This document shows positions 16,392-23,873 of a DNA stretch of 64,000 nt, in pieces. Position 1 is the first letter of the stretch. Each line of letters opens with the position of its first letter. Where the stretch lies: NCBI RefSeq assembly GCF_000716785.1, contig NZ_JNYY01000003.1, positions 248,001 to 312,000 of the forward strand. The letters run 5' to 3'. The translations under genes and the position numbers were made by a program. Source of the stretch: Amycolatopsis vancoresmycina (GTDB lineage: Bacteria > Actinomycetota > Actinomycetes > Mycobacteriales > Pseudonocardiaceae). The notes beneath the pieces are model-generated. The model had not been told where the DNA came from, did not search any database, and was given only the letters and a program-made list of their open reading frames with translations.

Positions 16392-17312
16392 GTGGTAGAT
16401 GCCCTCAGACCGTTCCGGCATCCCGCGTTCTTCTACCGTGGTGACACCGAGTTCCTGGCTGGTGTCATTCCGTATCTGTGTGAGGGTCTCGACCGGGGTG
16501 AGCCCGCGGCCGTCGCCGTTCCCGGGCCCAACCTGCGGCTGATCGAGAAAGCCCTGGCCGGCCGGGCGGACGCGGTCCGGCTGATCGACATGGAGCGGGC
16601 GGGCCGCAATCCCGGCGCGATCCTGCCGTCGGTGCTGCACGCCTTCGCCGGCGCGCACCCGGGCCCGGTGCGCATCGTGGCCGAGCCGATCTGGGCCGGC
16701 CGCTCGGGCTCGGAGTACCCGGCGTGCGTGGTGCACGAGGCCCTGGTCAACCACGCCTTCGCGGGGCGCGACCTGGCGGTGCTCTGCCCGTACGACGTCG
16801 GGGAACTGCCGCCGCCGGTCCTGGCCGACGCCGAGCGGACGCACCCGGAGCTGTGGGGCCTGGCCGGGCCGTTCCGCAGCGCCCGCTTCAACCCCGACGG
16901 CGTGCTCGCGGACTTCACCCGCCCCCTCGAACCGCCACCGGGCGCGGTGGAGCGCGGGTTCGACCTCGGGCAGCTGGCGTCGTTGCGCGGCTTCGCGGAG
17001 ATCTGGGCCGCCCGGCACGGTCTGCGCCGCCCCCGCCGCGACGACTTCGCGCTGGCGATCGCCGAGCTGACCACGAACAGCGTGCTCTACGGCGGCGGCA
17101 CCGGCGTGCTGCGCCTGTGGGCGGAGCCGGCCCAGGTGATCGGCGAGGTGACCGACACGGGCACGATCACCGAGCCACTGGCCGGCCGCATCCCCCCACC
17201 GGCGACGACCCTCGGCGGCCGCGGCCTCCTGCTGGTCAACCGCCTGGCCGACCTGGTCCGCACGTACTGGATCCCGGGCCGCACGATCACCCGCATCCAC
17301 TTCACCCGCTGA
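16392..17312 (+). CDS. MEDS-domain sensor with RsbW-like HATPase
   Basis: This 306-residue protein combines two modules. Residues 1-165 resemble the MEDS (DcmR-type) sensory domain common in actinobacteria, beginning HPAFFYRGDTEFLAGVIPYL. Residues about 180-306 form a GHKL ATPase of the anti-sigma-factor kinase type, with the N box ELTTNSVLYGGG, the G1-like EVTDTGTI and the G2 box GGRGLLLVNRLAD. Such proteins are thought to phosphorylate or sequester anti-sigma antagonists rather than act as classical two-component kinases. There is no HisKA domain and no membrane span. The start is GTG 16392. A 46-bp hairpin begins four bases after its stop. Confidence 0.82.
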   Translation: MVDALRPFRHPAFFYRGDTEFLAGVIPYLCEGLDRGEPAAVAVPGPNLRLIEKALAGRADAVRLIDMERAGRNPGAILPSVLHAFAGAHPGPVRIVAEPIWAGRSGSEYPACVVHEALVNHAFAGRDLAVLCPYDVGELPPPVLADAERTHPELWGLAGPFRSARFNPDGVLADFTRPLEPPPGAVERGFDLGQLASLRGFAEIWAARHGLRRPRRDDFALAIAELTTNSVLYGGGTGVLRLWAEPAQVIGEVTDTGTITEPLAGRIPPPATTLGGRGLLLVNRLADLVRTYWIPGRTITRIHFTR

Positions 17313-17316
17313 ACCG

Positions 17317-17362
17317 CTCGTGAGTGGTAAGGCGGGTTAGAACCCGCCTTACCACTCACGAG
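17317..17362. terminator. 46-bp near-perfect inverted repeat at convergent junction (copy 1)
   Basis: Two 22-nt arms (17317-17338 and 17341-17362) pair perfectly around AG. The element lies between the convergent MEDS/HATPase and esterase genes, so it should stop transcription from both sides. A close copy occurs at 20628-20673, so this is a repeated sequence and not just a chance terminator. Confidence 0.85.
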
Positions 17363-17380
17363 GGCGGCGGCAGGGCTGGG

Positions 17381-18334
17381 TCAGTCGGCGCGGGGGACGT
17401 GCTTGCCGAGGAAGCTGATCAAGCTGGGCACCACCGTGCGGTTGAACGGGTCGCCGTGCTTGCCGTGCGCGGTGTGCGCGACCGCCGGGTGGGCCTCCTC
17501 GATGTAGCGGCGGACGCCCGTGATGAACGAGTCCTCCGTGCCGCACCAGATGCCGTTGGGCACGCCCTTGGTCTCGTCGATGTGGCGCAGCGGGTCCAGG
17601 GCCGTCCAGTCCTGGATGCCGGTGAAGATGTGCCGCTTGGCCATCTCCGGCCACGACGTGATCAGGGCCGGGGCCAGCGTCGCGACCGCGGCGGGCGGCT
17701 GGCGCCGCTCGACCCGGCGGCGCGTGTACACCAGTGCGCCGAACCCGCCCATCGACACGCCGGTGGCGGCGAACGGCTGCCCCGTCGGGCCGGCGAAGCC
17801 GCGGGCCCGCAGCCACTGCGGGACCTCCTCCAGCAGCATCGCCATCGGGTCGTCGCCGGGGTGGACCTCGTGCCAGTAGTTGTCGCCGCCGTCGACGGCC
17901 ACGAAGCCGAACGCCGGGACCGCCTTGCGGGCGACGTCGCTGGCCAGCTGCTTGAGCGTGCCGGTCGGGGCCGCGCTGCGGGCGTTGCCGTGCAGGCCGT
18001 GCAGCACCAGCGACATCGGCAGCCCCTTCGGCGGGGTCTTCGACGGCAGGATGAACACCAGGTCGACCATCCGGCCGCGCGCGGCGGAGTACACGCGCTC
18101 GACGCGGGTGCTGCCCAGCTGGGTCGTCGGGTTCGACGACGTCACGCCGAGCGTGCGCTGCAGGGCCGGGCTGAACGGCAGCTTGCCGGTCGCCGTGCCG
18201 ACGGCCAGGCCGGTCACGGCCAGCCCGGACGCGCCCGCGATCAGCACCGACCGGCGGCTCAGCCACCGCCGGGCGCCCTGGACCGCCTCGGCGACCGTCC
18301 CGGCCGGCTCCCCGGCCTCGTTTTCCTCGTTCAC
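17381..18334 (-). CDS. Tat-exported alpha/beta-hydrolase esterase
   Basis: This 317-residue protein has a cytosolic head, then a twin-arginine-like motif (SRRSVLIAG, residues 26-34) and a hydrophobic segment (about 30-50). Export by Tat or retention as an anchored protein is therefore likely. The hydrolase domain carries the nucleophile elbow GVSMGG with Ser194, an oxyanion turn LHGLHGN (111-117), and a late HGKHGD region for the catalytic His. The fold resembles esterase D and antigen 85-like enzymes, but no mycolyl specificity can be read. It ends 19 bp from the hairpin at 17317 and is transcribed towards it. Confidence 0.85.
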   Translation of the reverse strand: MNEENEAGEPAGTVAEAVQGARRWLSRRSVLIAGASGLAVTGLAVGTATGKLPFSPALQRTLGVTSSNPTTQLGSTRVERVYSAARGRMVDLVFILPSKTPPKGLPMSLVLHGLHGNARSAAPTGTLKQLASDVARKAVPAFGFVAVDGGDNYWHEVHPGDDPMAMLLEEVPQWLRARGFAGPTGQPFAATGVSMGGFGALVYTRRRVERRQPPAAVATLAPALITSWPEMAKRHIFTGIQDWTALDPLRHIDETKGVPNGIWCGTEDSFITGVRRYIEEAHPAVAHTAHGKHGDPFNRTVVPSLISFLGKHVPRAD

Positions 18335-18413
18335 CCTGTCTCCATCCCCCTGCCCCCGTAATCAGAGACGCCGCGCAGCCGCTCCGCGTTCCCTCGCGCC
18401 CCTGTTCACCGGG

Positions 18414-19121
18414 TCAATCGTTACCACCCTGCCCGGTGTTTCCGGTCCGCGCTCGCCAAGCCGCCTTCGCCGCCTCGGCCGAGCGCCGCGCCCGGTCCAC
18501 AGTGTCCCCGAGACCCACCGCCATGGTGATCCCGAGGGGGAGCAAAATGTGGTCTATGCCCTGTTCGGCGGGGCCGAAGTGGCCGGACGCCTCCAGCGTG
18601 ACGAAGCCGTGCAGCGCGCTCCACAGCTGGGCGGCGGCCTGGTACTCGTCCGCGGGCCGGAACCGGCCCGCCTCGATCGCCCGCTCGGTGGCCCGGACGA
18701 TGGGGGCGAACGCCTCCAGCCCCTCCTGGGCGGCTTCGCGGCCTTCCGCCGTGGTCACGTCGGACAGTGTCGCCCGCTTGCCGCCGGGGGCGGACTGGCC
18801 GAACGTCACCGCGAACAGCTGCGGCTGCTCGGCGACCGCCTGCCGGTAGGTGCGGGCCAGGCTGAAGATGTCCGCGACCGGGTCGTCGGACTCGCCGACC
18901 TGCGCCAGCCACTCCGACAGCCGCACGAACCCGGCCCGCGCGACCTCGTCGACCAGCGCGGCCATGCCGCCGAAGTGCGTGTACACCGCCATCGTCGAGA
19001 CGCCGACCTCCGCGGCCAGCTTGCGGGCCTGCAGGGCTTCGGGACCGCTCTCGTCGAGCAGCCGGATGGCGGCTTCCACGAGCCGGGCCTTGACGTCGGT
19101 CGCGCGCGGTTTCGGGCTCAT
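18414..19121 (-). CDS. TetR-family repressor of the carotenoid oxygenase
   Basis: This 235-residue TetR regulator has its helix-turn-helix at about residues 10-55 (VKARLVEAAIRLLDESGPEAL ... VSTMAVYTHFGG). The C-domain fits the TetR_C_33-like family with WHG-type helices. The start is ATG 19121. It diverges from a carotenoid oxygenase gene. Two copies of ATAAC-N3-GTTAT lie in the 70-bp gap and overlap both promoters, so it most likely represses itself and the oxygenase. The inducer is unknown; an apocarotenoid would be a reasonable guess. Confidence 0.88.
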   Translation of the reverse strand: MSPKPRATDVKARLVEAAIRLLDESGPEALQARKLAAEVGVSTMAVYTHFGGMAALVDEVARAGFVRLSEWLAQVGESDDPVADIFSLARTYRQAVAEQPQLFAVTFGQSAPGGKRATLSDVTTAEGREAAQEGLEAFAPIVRATERAIEAGRFRPADEYQAAAQLWSALHGFVTLEASGHFGPAEQGIDHILLPLGITMAVGLGDTVDRARRSAEAAKAAWRARTGNTGQGGND

Positions 19122-19136
19122 GCTTGCCAGTATCCC

Positions 19137-19172
19137 ATAACCCTGTTATACCTGGTTCCATAACCGAGTTAT
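19137..19172. promoter_or_regulatory. Paired TetR operators ATAAC-N3-GTTAT
   Basis: Two identical-arm palindromes lie at 19137-19149 (spacer CCT) and 19160-19172 (spacer CGA), centred 23 bp apart, about two helical turns. They fill the interval between the TetR and carotenoid oxygenase starts. The repeat count and symmetry make operator function likely. Confidence 0.75.
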
Positions 19173-19191
19173 GAAACCGTGGAGGGGTCAC

Positions 19192-20634
19192 ATGGGCAAC
19201 AAGTTCCTCGAGGGAAACTTCGCTCCGGTCAGCCGGGAGCACACGATCACCGATCTCGACGTCACCGGGCACATCCCCGACTTCCTCGACGGCCGCTACC
19301 TGCGCAACGGCCCCAACCCGCTGTCCGAGGTCGACCCGGCGGCCTACCACTGGTTCATGGGCGACGGCATGGTCCACGGCGTCCGCCTGCGCGACGGCAA
19401 GGCCGAGTGGTACCGCAACCGCTGGGTCCGCAACCCGGCCGTCGCGGCGGCGCTGAACGGCGAGGACGCGAGCCGGTTCTGCGGGCTGGACGCGCTCGGC
19501 GCCAACACCAACGTCATCGGCCACGCCGGCAAGACCCTCGCCCTGGTCGAGGCGGGCGCGCCGATCTACGAGCTGACCGACGAGCTCGGCACCGTCGGCC
19601 GCTGCGACTTCGACGGCACCCTGCCCGGCGGCTACACCGCCCACCCCAAGCGCGACCCGCGCACCGGCGAACTGCACGCCGTCTCGTACTTCTTCGGCAT
19701 GGGGAACAAGGTCCAGTACTCGGTGATCGACGTCGAAGGCCGCGCCCGCCGCACGGTCGACGTCGAGGTCACCGGGTCGCCGATGATGCACGACTTCTCG
19801 CTGACCGAGAACCACGTCGTGTTCTACGACCTGCCGGTCACCTTCGACGCCGAGATGGCGGTCGCGGCCAGCGTGCCGAACGCGCTGCGGACGCCGGCGA
19901 AGCTGGTCGTGTCGGCCATGGTCGGCAAGGTCCGCGTGCCGGACCCGGTGACCGCGATGATGGCCCGCAAGATCGGCGCGAACGGCGGCCTGCCCTACCG
20001 CTGGAACCCGAAGTACCCGGCCCGGATCGGCGTCATGCCGCGTGAGGGCGGCAACGGCGACGTCCGCTGGTTCGAGGTCGAGCCGTGCTACGTCTTCCAC
20101 CCGCTCAACGCCTACGACGACGGCGACAGCATCGTGCTCGACGTCGTCCGCCACCCGAAGATGTTCGACACCGAGCTGCACGGCCCCGGCGAAGGCGGCC
20201 CGACGCTGGACCGCTGGACCGTCGACCTGGCCGCGGGCAAGGTCCTGGAGGAGCGGCTCGACGACCGCGGCCAGGAGTTCCCGCGCGTCGACGAGCGCCT
20301 GGTCGGCCGCCGCCACCGCTACGGCTACGCGATGTCGGCCGACGGCGGCGCGGAGCCCGGCGGCTCGCTGTACAAGCACGACTTCCAGACGGGTGCCCGT
20401 GCCGAGCGCGCGTTCGGCGCGGGACGGCAGCCCGGCGAATTCGTGTTCGTCCCCTGCCACGAAGACGCGGCGGAGGACGACGGGGTTCTGCTGGGCTTCG
20501 TGTTCGACCCGGCGACCCGGCGCAGCGACCTGACCGTCCTGGACGCGGGCACGCTGGAGACGGTGGCGGCGGTCCACCTGCCCGACCGCGTGCCGAACGG
20601 CTTCCACGGCAACTGGGTCGCCTCCGCCTCGTGA
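19192..20634 (+). CDS. Carotenoid cleavage oxygenase (RPE65/CCD family)
   Basis: This 480-residue enzyme should cleave a carotenoid, stilbene-like or related polyene double bond with O2. Four histidines that bind the catalytic Fe(II) are visible: His151 (YTAHPKRD), His200 (MMHDFS), His303 (VFHPLNAY) and His472 (GFHGNW). The N-terminal NFAPV and RYLRNGPNP motifs are typical. I choose ATG 19192 because GGAGGGG precedes it by four bases. The in-frame ATG at 19171 sits inside the operator and lacks a ribosome site. The stop codon lies within the left arm of the second hairpin. No carotenoid synthesis genes are in the window, so the substrate is open. Confidence 0.93.
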   Translation: MGNKFLEGNFAPVSREHTITDLDVTGHIPDFLDGRYLRNGPNPLSEVDPAAYHWFMGDGMVHGVRLRDGKAEWYRNRWVRNPAVAAALNGEDASRFCGLDALGANTNVIGHAGKTLALVEAGAPIYELTDELGTVGRCDFDGTLPGGYTAHPKRDPRTGELHAVSYFFGMGNKVQYSVIDVEGRARRTVDVEVTGSPMMHDFSLTENHVVFYDLPVTFDAEMAVAASVPNALRTPAKLVVSAMVGKVRVPDPVTAMMARKIGANGGLPYRWNPKYPARIGVMPREGGNGDVRWFEVEPCYVFHPLNAYDDGDSIVLDVVRHPKMFDTELHGPGEGGPTLDRWTVDLAAGKVLEERLDDRGQEFPRVDERLVGRRHRYGYAMSADGGAEPGGSLYKHDFQTGARAERAFGAGRQPGEFVFVPCHEDAAEDDGVLLGFVFDPATRRSDLTVLDAGTLETVAAVHLPDRVPNGFHGNWVASAS

Positions 20635-20673
20635 GTGGTAAGGCGAGTTCTAACTCGCCTTACCACTCACGAG
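20628..20673. terminator. 46-bp near-perfect inverted repeat at convergent junction (copy 2)
   Basis: The 22-nt arms at 20628-20649 and 20652-20673 pair perfectly around CT. It differs from the copy at 17317 only in a few central positions, with compensating changes in both arms. It lies between the convergent carotenoid oxygenase and fdhD genes and includes the oxygenase stop codon. It is probably a bidirectional terminator. Confidence 0.85.
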
Positions 20674-20686
20674 CACCGGCGGCGAG

Positions 20687-21511
20687 CTAGGTCAGGATGC
20701 GGTGGTCGCCGGTGTAGAGGTTCATCGAGTCGCCGCGCAGGAAGCCGACCAGCGTCATGCCGTTCTCCTCGGCCAGCTCCACCGCCAGCGACGACGGCGC
20801 GGACACCGCGGCCAGCAGCCCGATCCCGGCCATCGCGGCCTTCTGCACCAGCTCGAACGAGGCGCGCCCGGACACCAGCAGGCCGTACCCGGGCGCCGGC
20901 ACCCGGCCCTCGAGGACCGCCCAGCCGAGGACCTTGTCGACCGCGTTGTGCCGGCCGACGTCCTCCCGGACGGTGGCGAGCGAACCGTCCGGGGTGAACA
21001 GGGCCGCCGCGTGGAGGCCGCCCGTGCTGGCGAACACCTTCTGCCGGGCGCGCAGGGCGTCCGGCAACCCGGCCAGCGTCTCGCTCTTCACCGAGAACGC
21101 CGCCGTAGCGGGGGAGAAGCGGGTGCGGAGCTTGACCGCGTCGAGCGCGGCCTTGCCGCAGACACCACACGAAGAGGTGGTGTAGAAGTTGCGCTCGACG
21201 CCGGTGTCCGGCGGCGGCACGCCGTCGGCCAGCGCGATGTCCAGCACGTTGTAGGTGTTGCGGCCCTGGTCGTCGACGCCGTCGCAGTAGCGGGCGACGG
21301 CGATGTCCTCGCGGCCGCCGATCACGCCTTCGGACAGCAGGAAGCCGTGGGCCAGCTCGACGTCGTGCCCGGGCGTGCGCATGGTGACCGCCAGCGCCCG
21401 GCCGCCGACCCGCAGCTCCAGGGGCTCTTCGGCCGCCAGCGCGTCGGGGCGGCGCCGGTCCCCGGTCGCGGAGATCCGCCGCACCGGCCTGCGCACGATC
21501 ACCCTGCCCAT
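20687..21511 (-). CDS. fdhD: Sulfur carrier protein FdhD for formate dehydrogenase
   Basis: This 274-residue FdhD moves sulfur from a cysteine desulfurase to the molybdenum cofactor of formate dehydrogenase-type enzymes, making them active. The swinging-loop cysteines Cys115 and Cys118 are in SSCGVCGKA. The conserved FSPATAAFSVK and REDVGRHNAVDKV regions follow. I start at ATG 21511 behind AGGGAAAGG. The likely client is the molybdopterin oxidoreductase at 26151-28457 on the same strand. The OFA anion transporter diverges from fdhD across 102 bp. Confidence 0.95.
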   Translation of the reverse strand: MGRVIVRRPVRRISATGDRRRPDALAAEEPLELRVGGRALAVTMRTPGHDVELAHGFLLSEGVIGGREDIAVARYCDGVDDQGRNTYNVLDIALADGVPPPDTGVERNFYTTSSCGVCGKAALDAVKLRTRFSPATAAFSVKSETLAGLPDALRARQKVFASTGGLHAAALFTPDGSLATVREDVGRHNAVDKVLGWAVLEGRVPAPGYGLLVSGRASFELVQKAAMAGIGLLAAVSAPSSLAVELAEENGMTLVGFLRGDSMNLYTGDHRILT

Positions 21512-21613
21512 CGGCACACCTTTCCCTGCCCGGAAGTTTGACACTCGTATGGTGCAACACCGGTGATTTAGTAATACATTCCCACCATCATCCCCAGATT
21601 ACGGAGGGAACCG

Positions 21614-22963
21614 ATGGCTCTCGGCTTCCTGGACCGATCCCGGATCGTGGCACCTCCCGGCTGGACGCGCTGGCTGGTGCCGCCGGCGGCCCTGTCGGTG
21701 CACCTGTCGATCGGGCAGGCCTACGCGTGGAGCGTCTTCAAGACCCCGCTCGAGAAGACGATGCACCTCAACGGCACGCAGAGCTCGCTGCCGTTCCAGC
21801 TCGGCATCGTCATGCTCGGCCTGTCGGCCGCGTTCGGCGGCACCCTCGTCGAGCGCAACGGCCCGCGCTGGGCGATGTTCGTGTCGATGTGCTGCTTCGC
21901 CAGCGGATTCCTCGTTTCCGCGCTCGGCGTGGCGACCGGGCAGTTCTGGCTCGTCGTGGTCGGCTACGGCGGCATCGGCGGGGTCGGGCTCGGGATCGGC
22001 TACATCTCGCCGGTGTCGACGCTGATCAAGTGGTTCCCGGACCGGCCGGGCATGGCCACCGGGATCGCGATCATGGGCTTCGGCGGCGGCGCGCTGATCG
22101 CTTCGCCGTGGTCGTCCTCGATGCTGGGCACCGCGCCGACGACGGGCACCATCGCGACGGCGTTCCTCATCCACGGGATCGTCTACGCGGTGTTCATGTC
22201 GATGGGCTGGCTGCTCGTGCGGGTGCCGGCCGACGACTGGAAGCCGGCGGGCTGGGAGCCGAAGACCGACCACGGCCGGGCGATGATCAGCACGGCTAAT
22301 GTCTCGGCGGCCAACGCGATCAAGACGCCGCAGTTCTGGTGCCTGTGGGTGGTCCTGTGCTTCAACGTGACCGCGGGCATCGGGATCCTGGAGAAGGCGT
22401 CCCCGATGATCGTCGACTTCTTCAAGAACACCTCGACGCCGGTCGGCACGGCCGCGGCGGCCGGGTTCGTCGCCCTGCTGTCGCTGTGCAACATGCTCGG
22501 CCGGTTCGTCTGGTCGTCCACTTCGGACCTGGTCGGCCGCAAGAACATCTACCGCACCTACCTCGGCATCGGCGCGCTGCTGTACCTGGTGATCGCGCTG
22601 ACGCAGAACTCGTCGAAGCTCGTGTTCATCCTGTGCGCCATGGTGATCCTGTCGTTCTACGGCGGCGGGTTCGCGACCGTCCCGGCGTACCTGAAGGACC
22701 TGTTCGGCACCTACCAGGTGGGCGCGATCCACGGCCGGCTGCTCACCGCGTGGTCGGTGGCGGGGGTGCTCGGCCCGCTGATCGTCAACCGCATCGCCGA
22801 CAGCGAGAAGGCGGCGGGCAAGTCCGGCCCCGACCTGTACACGACGTCGTTCTACATCATGATCGGCCTGCTCGTGGCCGGCTTCGTGGCCAACGAGCTG
22901 GTGCGCCCGGTCAAGGAGAAGTTCCACGAGCCGGCCCCCGAGGCCGTCGGGAGTGAGGCGTGA
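21614..22963 (+). CDS. OFA-family oxalate/formate-type MFS transporter
   Basis: This 449-residue, 12-span transporter belongs to the oxalate:formate antiporter (OFA) branch of the major facilitator superfamily. Seen features are the early HLSIGQAYAWSVFKTPLE segment, the helix 4-5 GGIGLGIGY-like stretch (GVGLGIGYISPV) and a short cytosolic hinge between the two halves. AGGGAACC precedes ATG 21614. The stop overlaps the ATG of a 42-residue membrane protein, so the two are coupled. Nearby fdhD and the FdhF-like enzyme make formate or oxalate a plausible substrate, although many OFA proteins carry other monocarboxylates. Confidence 0.9.
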   Translation: MALGFLDRSRIVAPPGWTRWLVPPAALSVHLSIGQAYAWSVFKTPLEKTMHLNGTQSSLPFQLGIVMLGLSAAFGGTLVERNGPRWAMFVSMCCFASGFLVSALGVATGQFWLVVVGYGGIGGVGLGIGYISPVSTLIKWFPDRPGMATGIAIMGFGGGALIASPWSSSMLGTAPTTGTIATAFLIHGIVYAVFMSMGWLLVRVPADDWKPAGWEPKTDHGRAMISTANVSAANAIKTPQFWCLWVVLCFNVTAGIGILEKASPMIVDFFKNTSTPVGTAAAAGFVALLSLCNMLGRFVWSSTSDLVGRKNIYRTYLGIGALLYLVIALTQNSSKLVFILCAMVILSFYGGGFATVPAYLKDLFGTYQVGAIHGRLLTAWSVAGVLGPLIVNRIADSEKAAGKSGPDLYTTSFYIMIGLLVAGFVANELVRPVKEKFHEPAPEAVGSEA

Positions 22964-23091
22964 TGAGCGAGCCGACGACGACGAAGCCCAGCCGGGTGCC
23001 GCTGATCGTGCTGGCCTGGGCGTGGGTGGTGATCCCCTTCGGCTACGGCGTCTACCAGCTGTTCCTGAAGCTCGTGCAGCTGTTCGGATGA
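22963..23091 (+). CDS. 42-residue MFS transporter small subunit
   Basis: A single-span 42-residue protein begins MSEPTTTKPSRVPLIVLAWAW. It carries one hydrophobic helix (about 13-30) and a short C-terminal amphipathic end. Its ATG overlaps the transporter stop, and its own stop overlaps the start of the SDR gene, so three genes are translationally chained. Tiny proteins of this type are annotated beside OFA transporters elsewhere as small subunits. Its role is not established; helping the transporter fold or assemble is a reasonable inference. It is below the usual gene-calling cut-off. Confidence 0.75.
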   Translation: MSEPTTTKPSRVPLIVLAWAWVVIPFGYGVYQLFLKLVQLFG

Positions 23092-23840
23092 GCCGGGGAG
23101 TCCTGGTCACCGGCGCGTCCCGCGGCATCGGGCGCGCCGTGGCCACGGCCTTCGCGGCGCGCGGCGACCGGGTGGCCGTCCACTATGGACACCGGGTCGC
23201 CGACGCCGAGGAGACGCTGAAGGCGCTTCCCGGCGAAGGGCACCTGCTGATCAGCGGCGACCTCGCCGATCCCGAGGCCGCGCGGCGCATCGCCGACGCG
23301 GCCGAGGCCGGGCTCGGCGGGGTCGACGTCCTGGTCAACAACGCCGCCGTCGCGACGTCGCCGGACACCGCGCACCCGGTCGCCGCGGTGTCCTATGCGG
23401 ACTGGCAGCGGATCTGGCGGCGCACCCTCGACGTCAATCTCGTGGGCGCGGCGAACCTCAGCTACTGCGTGGCGCGGCACCTGATCGGGCGCGGCGCGCC
23501 GGGCCGGATCGTCAACATCGGGTCGCGCGGAGCCTTCAAGGGCGAGCCGGACCACCCGGCCTACGGCGCCAGCAAGGCCGCGCTGCACGCCTTCGGCCAG
23601 TCGCTCGCCGTCTCCCTCGCGCCGCACGGGATCTCCGTCACGTCGGTGGCGCCCGGCTTCACCGCGACCGAGCGCGTGGCGGACCGGATCGACGACGCCC
23701 TGCGCGCGCAGAGCCCGTTCGGCCGGGTCGGCACGCCCGGCGAGGTCGCAGCGGCCGTGGTGTACCTGGCTTCCGCCGACGCGACCTGGGCCTCCGGCGC
23801 GATCCTCGACCTCAACGGAGCGTCGCACCTGCGGATGTGA
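23088..23840 (+). CDS. Short-chain dehydrogenase/reductase
   Basis: This 250-residue classical SDR has a cofactor site TGASRGIG at residues 8-15, NNAA near 80, and the catalytic Tyr-Lys in PAYGASKAA with a Ser upstream (NIGSRG). It starts at ATG 23088, overlapping the small transporter subunit by four bases. The Rossmann motif and a His-rich post-beta2 region do not settle NAD versus NADP use. The coupling suggests it works on a substrate brought in by the transporter, but there is no direct sign of which one. A 3-oxoacyl-reductase-like activity is the family default. Confidence 0.9.
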   Translation: MSRGVLVTGASRGIGRAVATAFAARGDRVAVHYGHRVADAEETLKALPGEGHLLISGDLADPEAARRIADAAEAGLGGVDVLVNNAAVATSPDTAHPVAAVSYADWQRIWRRTLDVNLVGAANLSYCVARHLIGRGAPGRIVNIGSRGAFKGEPDHPAYGASKAALHAFGQSLAVSLAPHGISVTSVAPGFTATERVADRIDDALRAQSPFGRVGTPGEVAAAVVYLASADATWASGAILDLNGASHLRM

Positions 23841-23873
23841 CACCGGTCACCCGTGCAGCGGAGCCCGGTGCCC

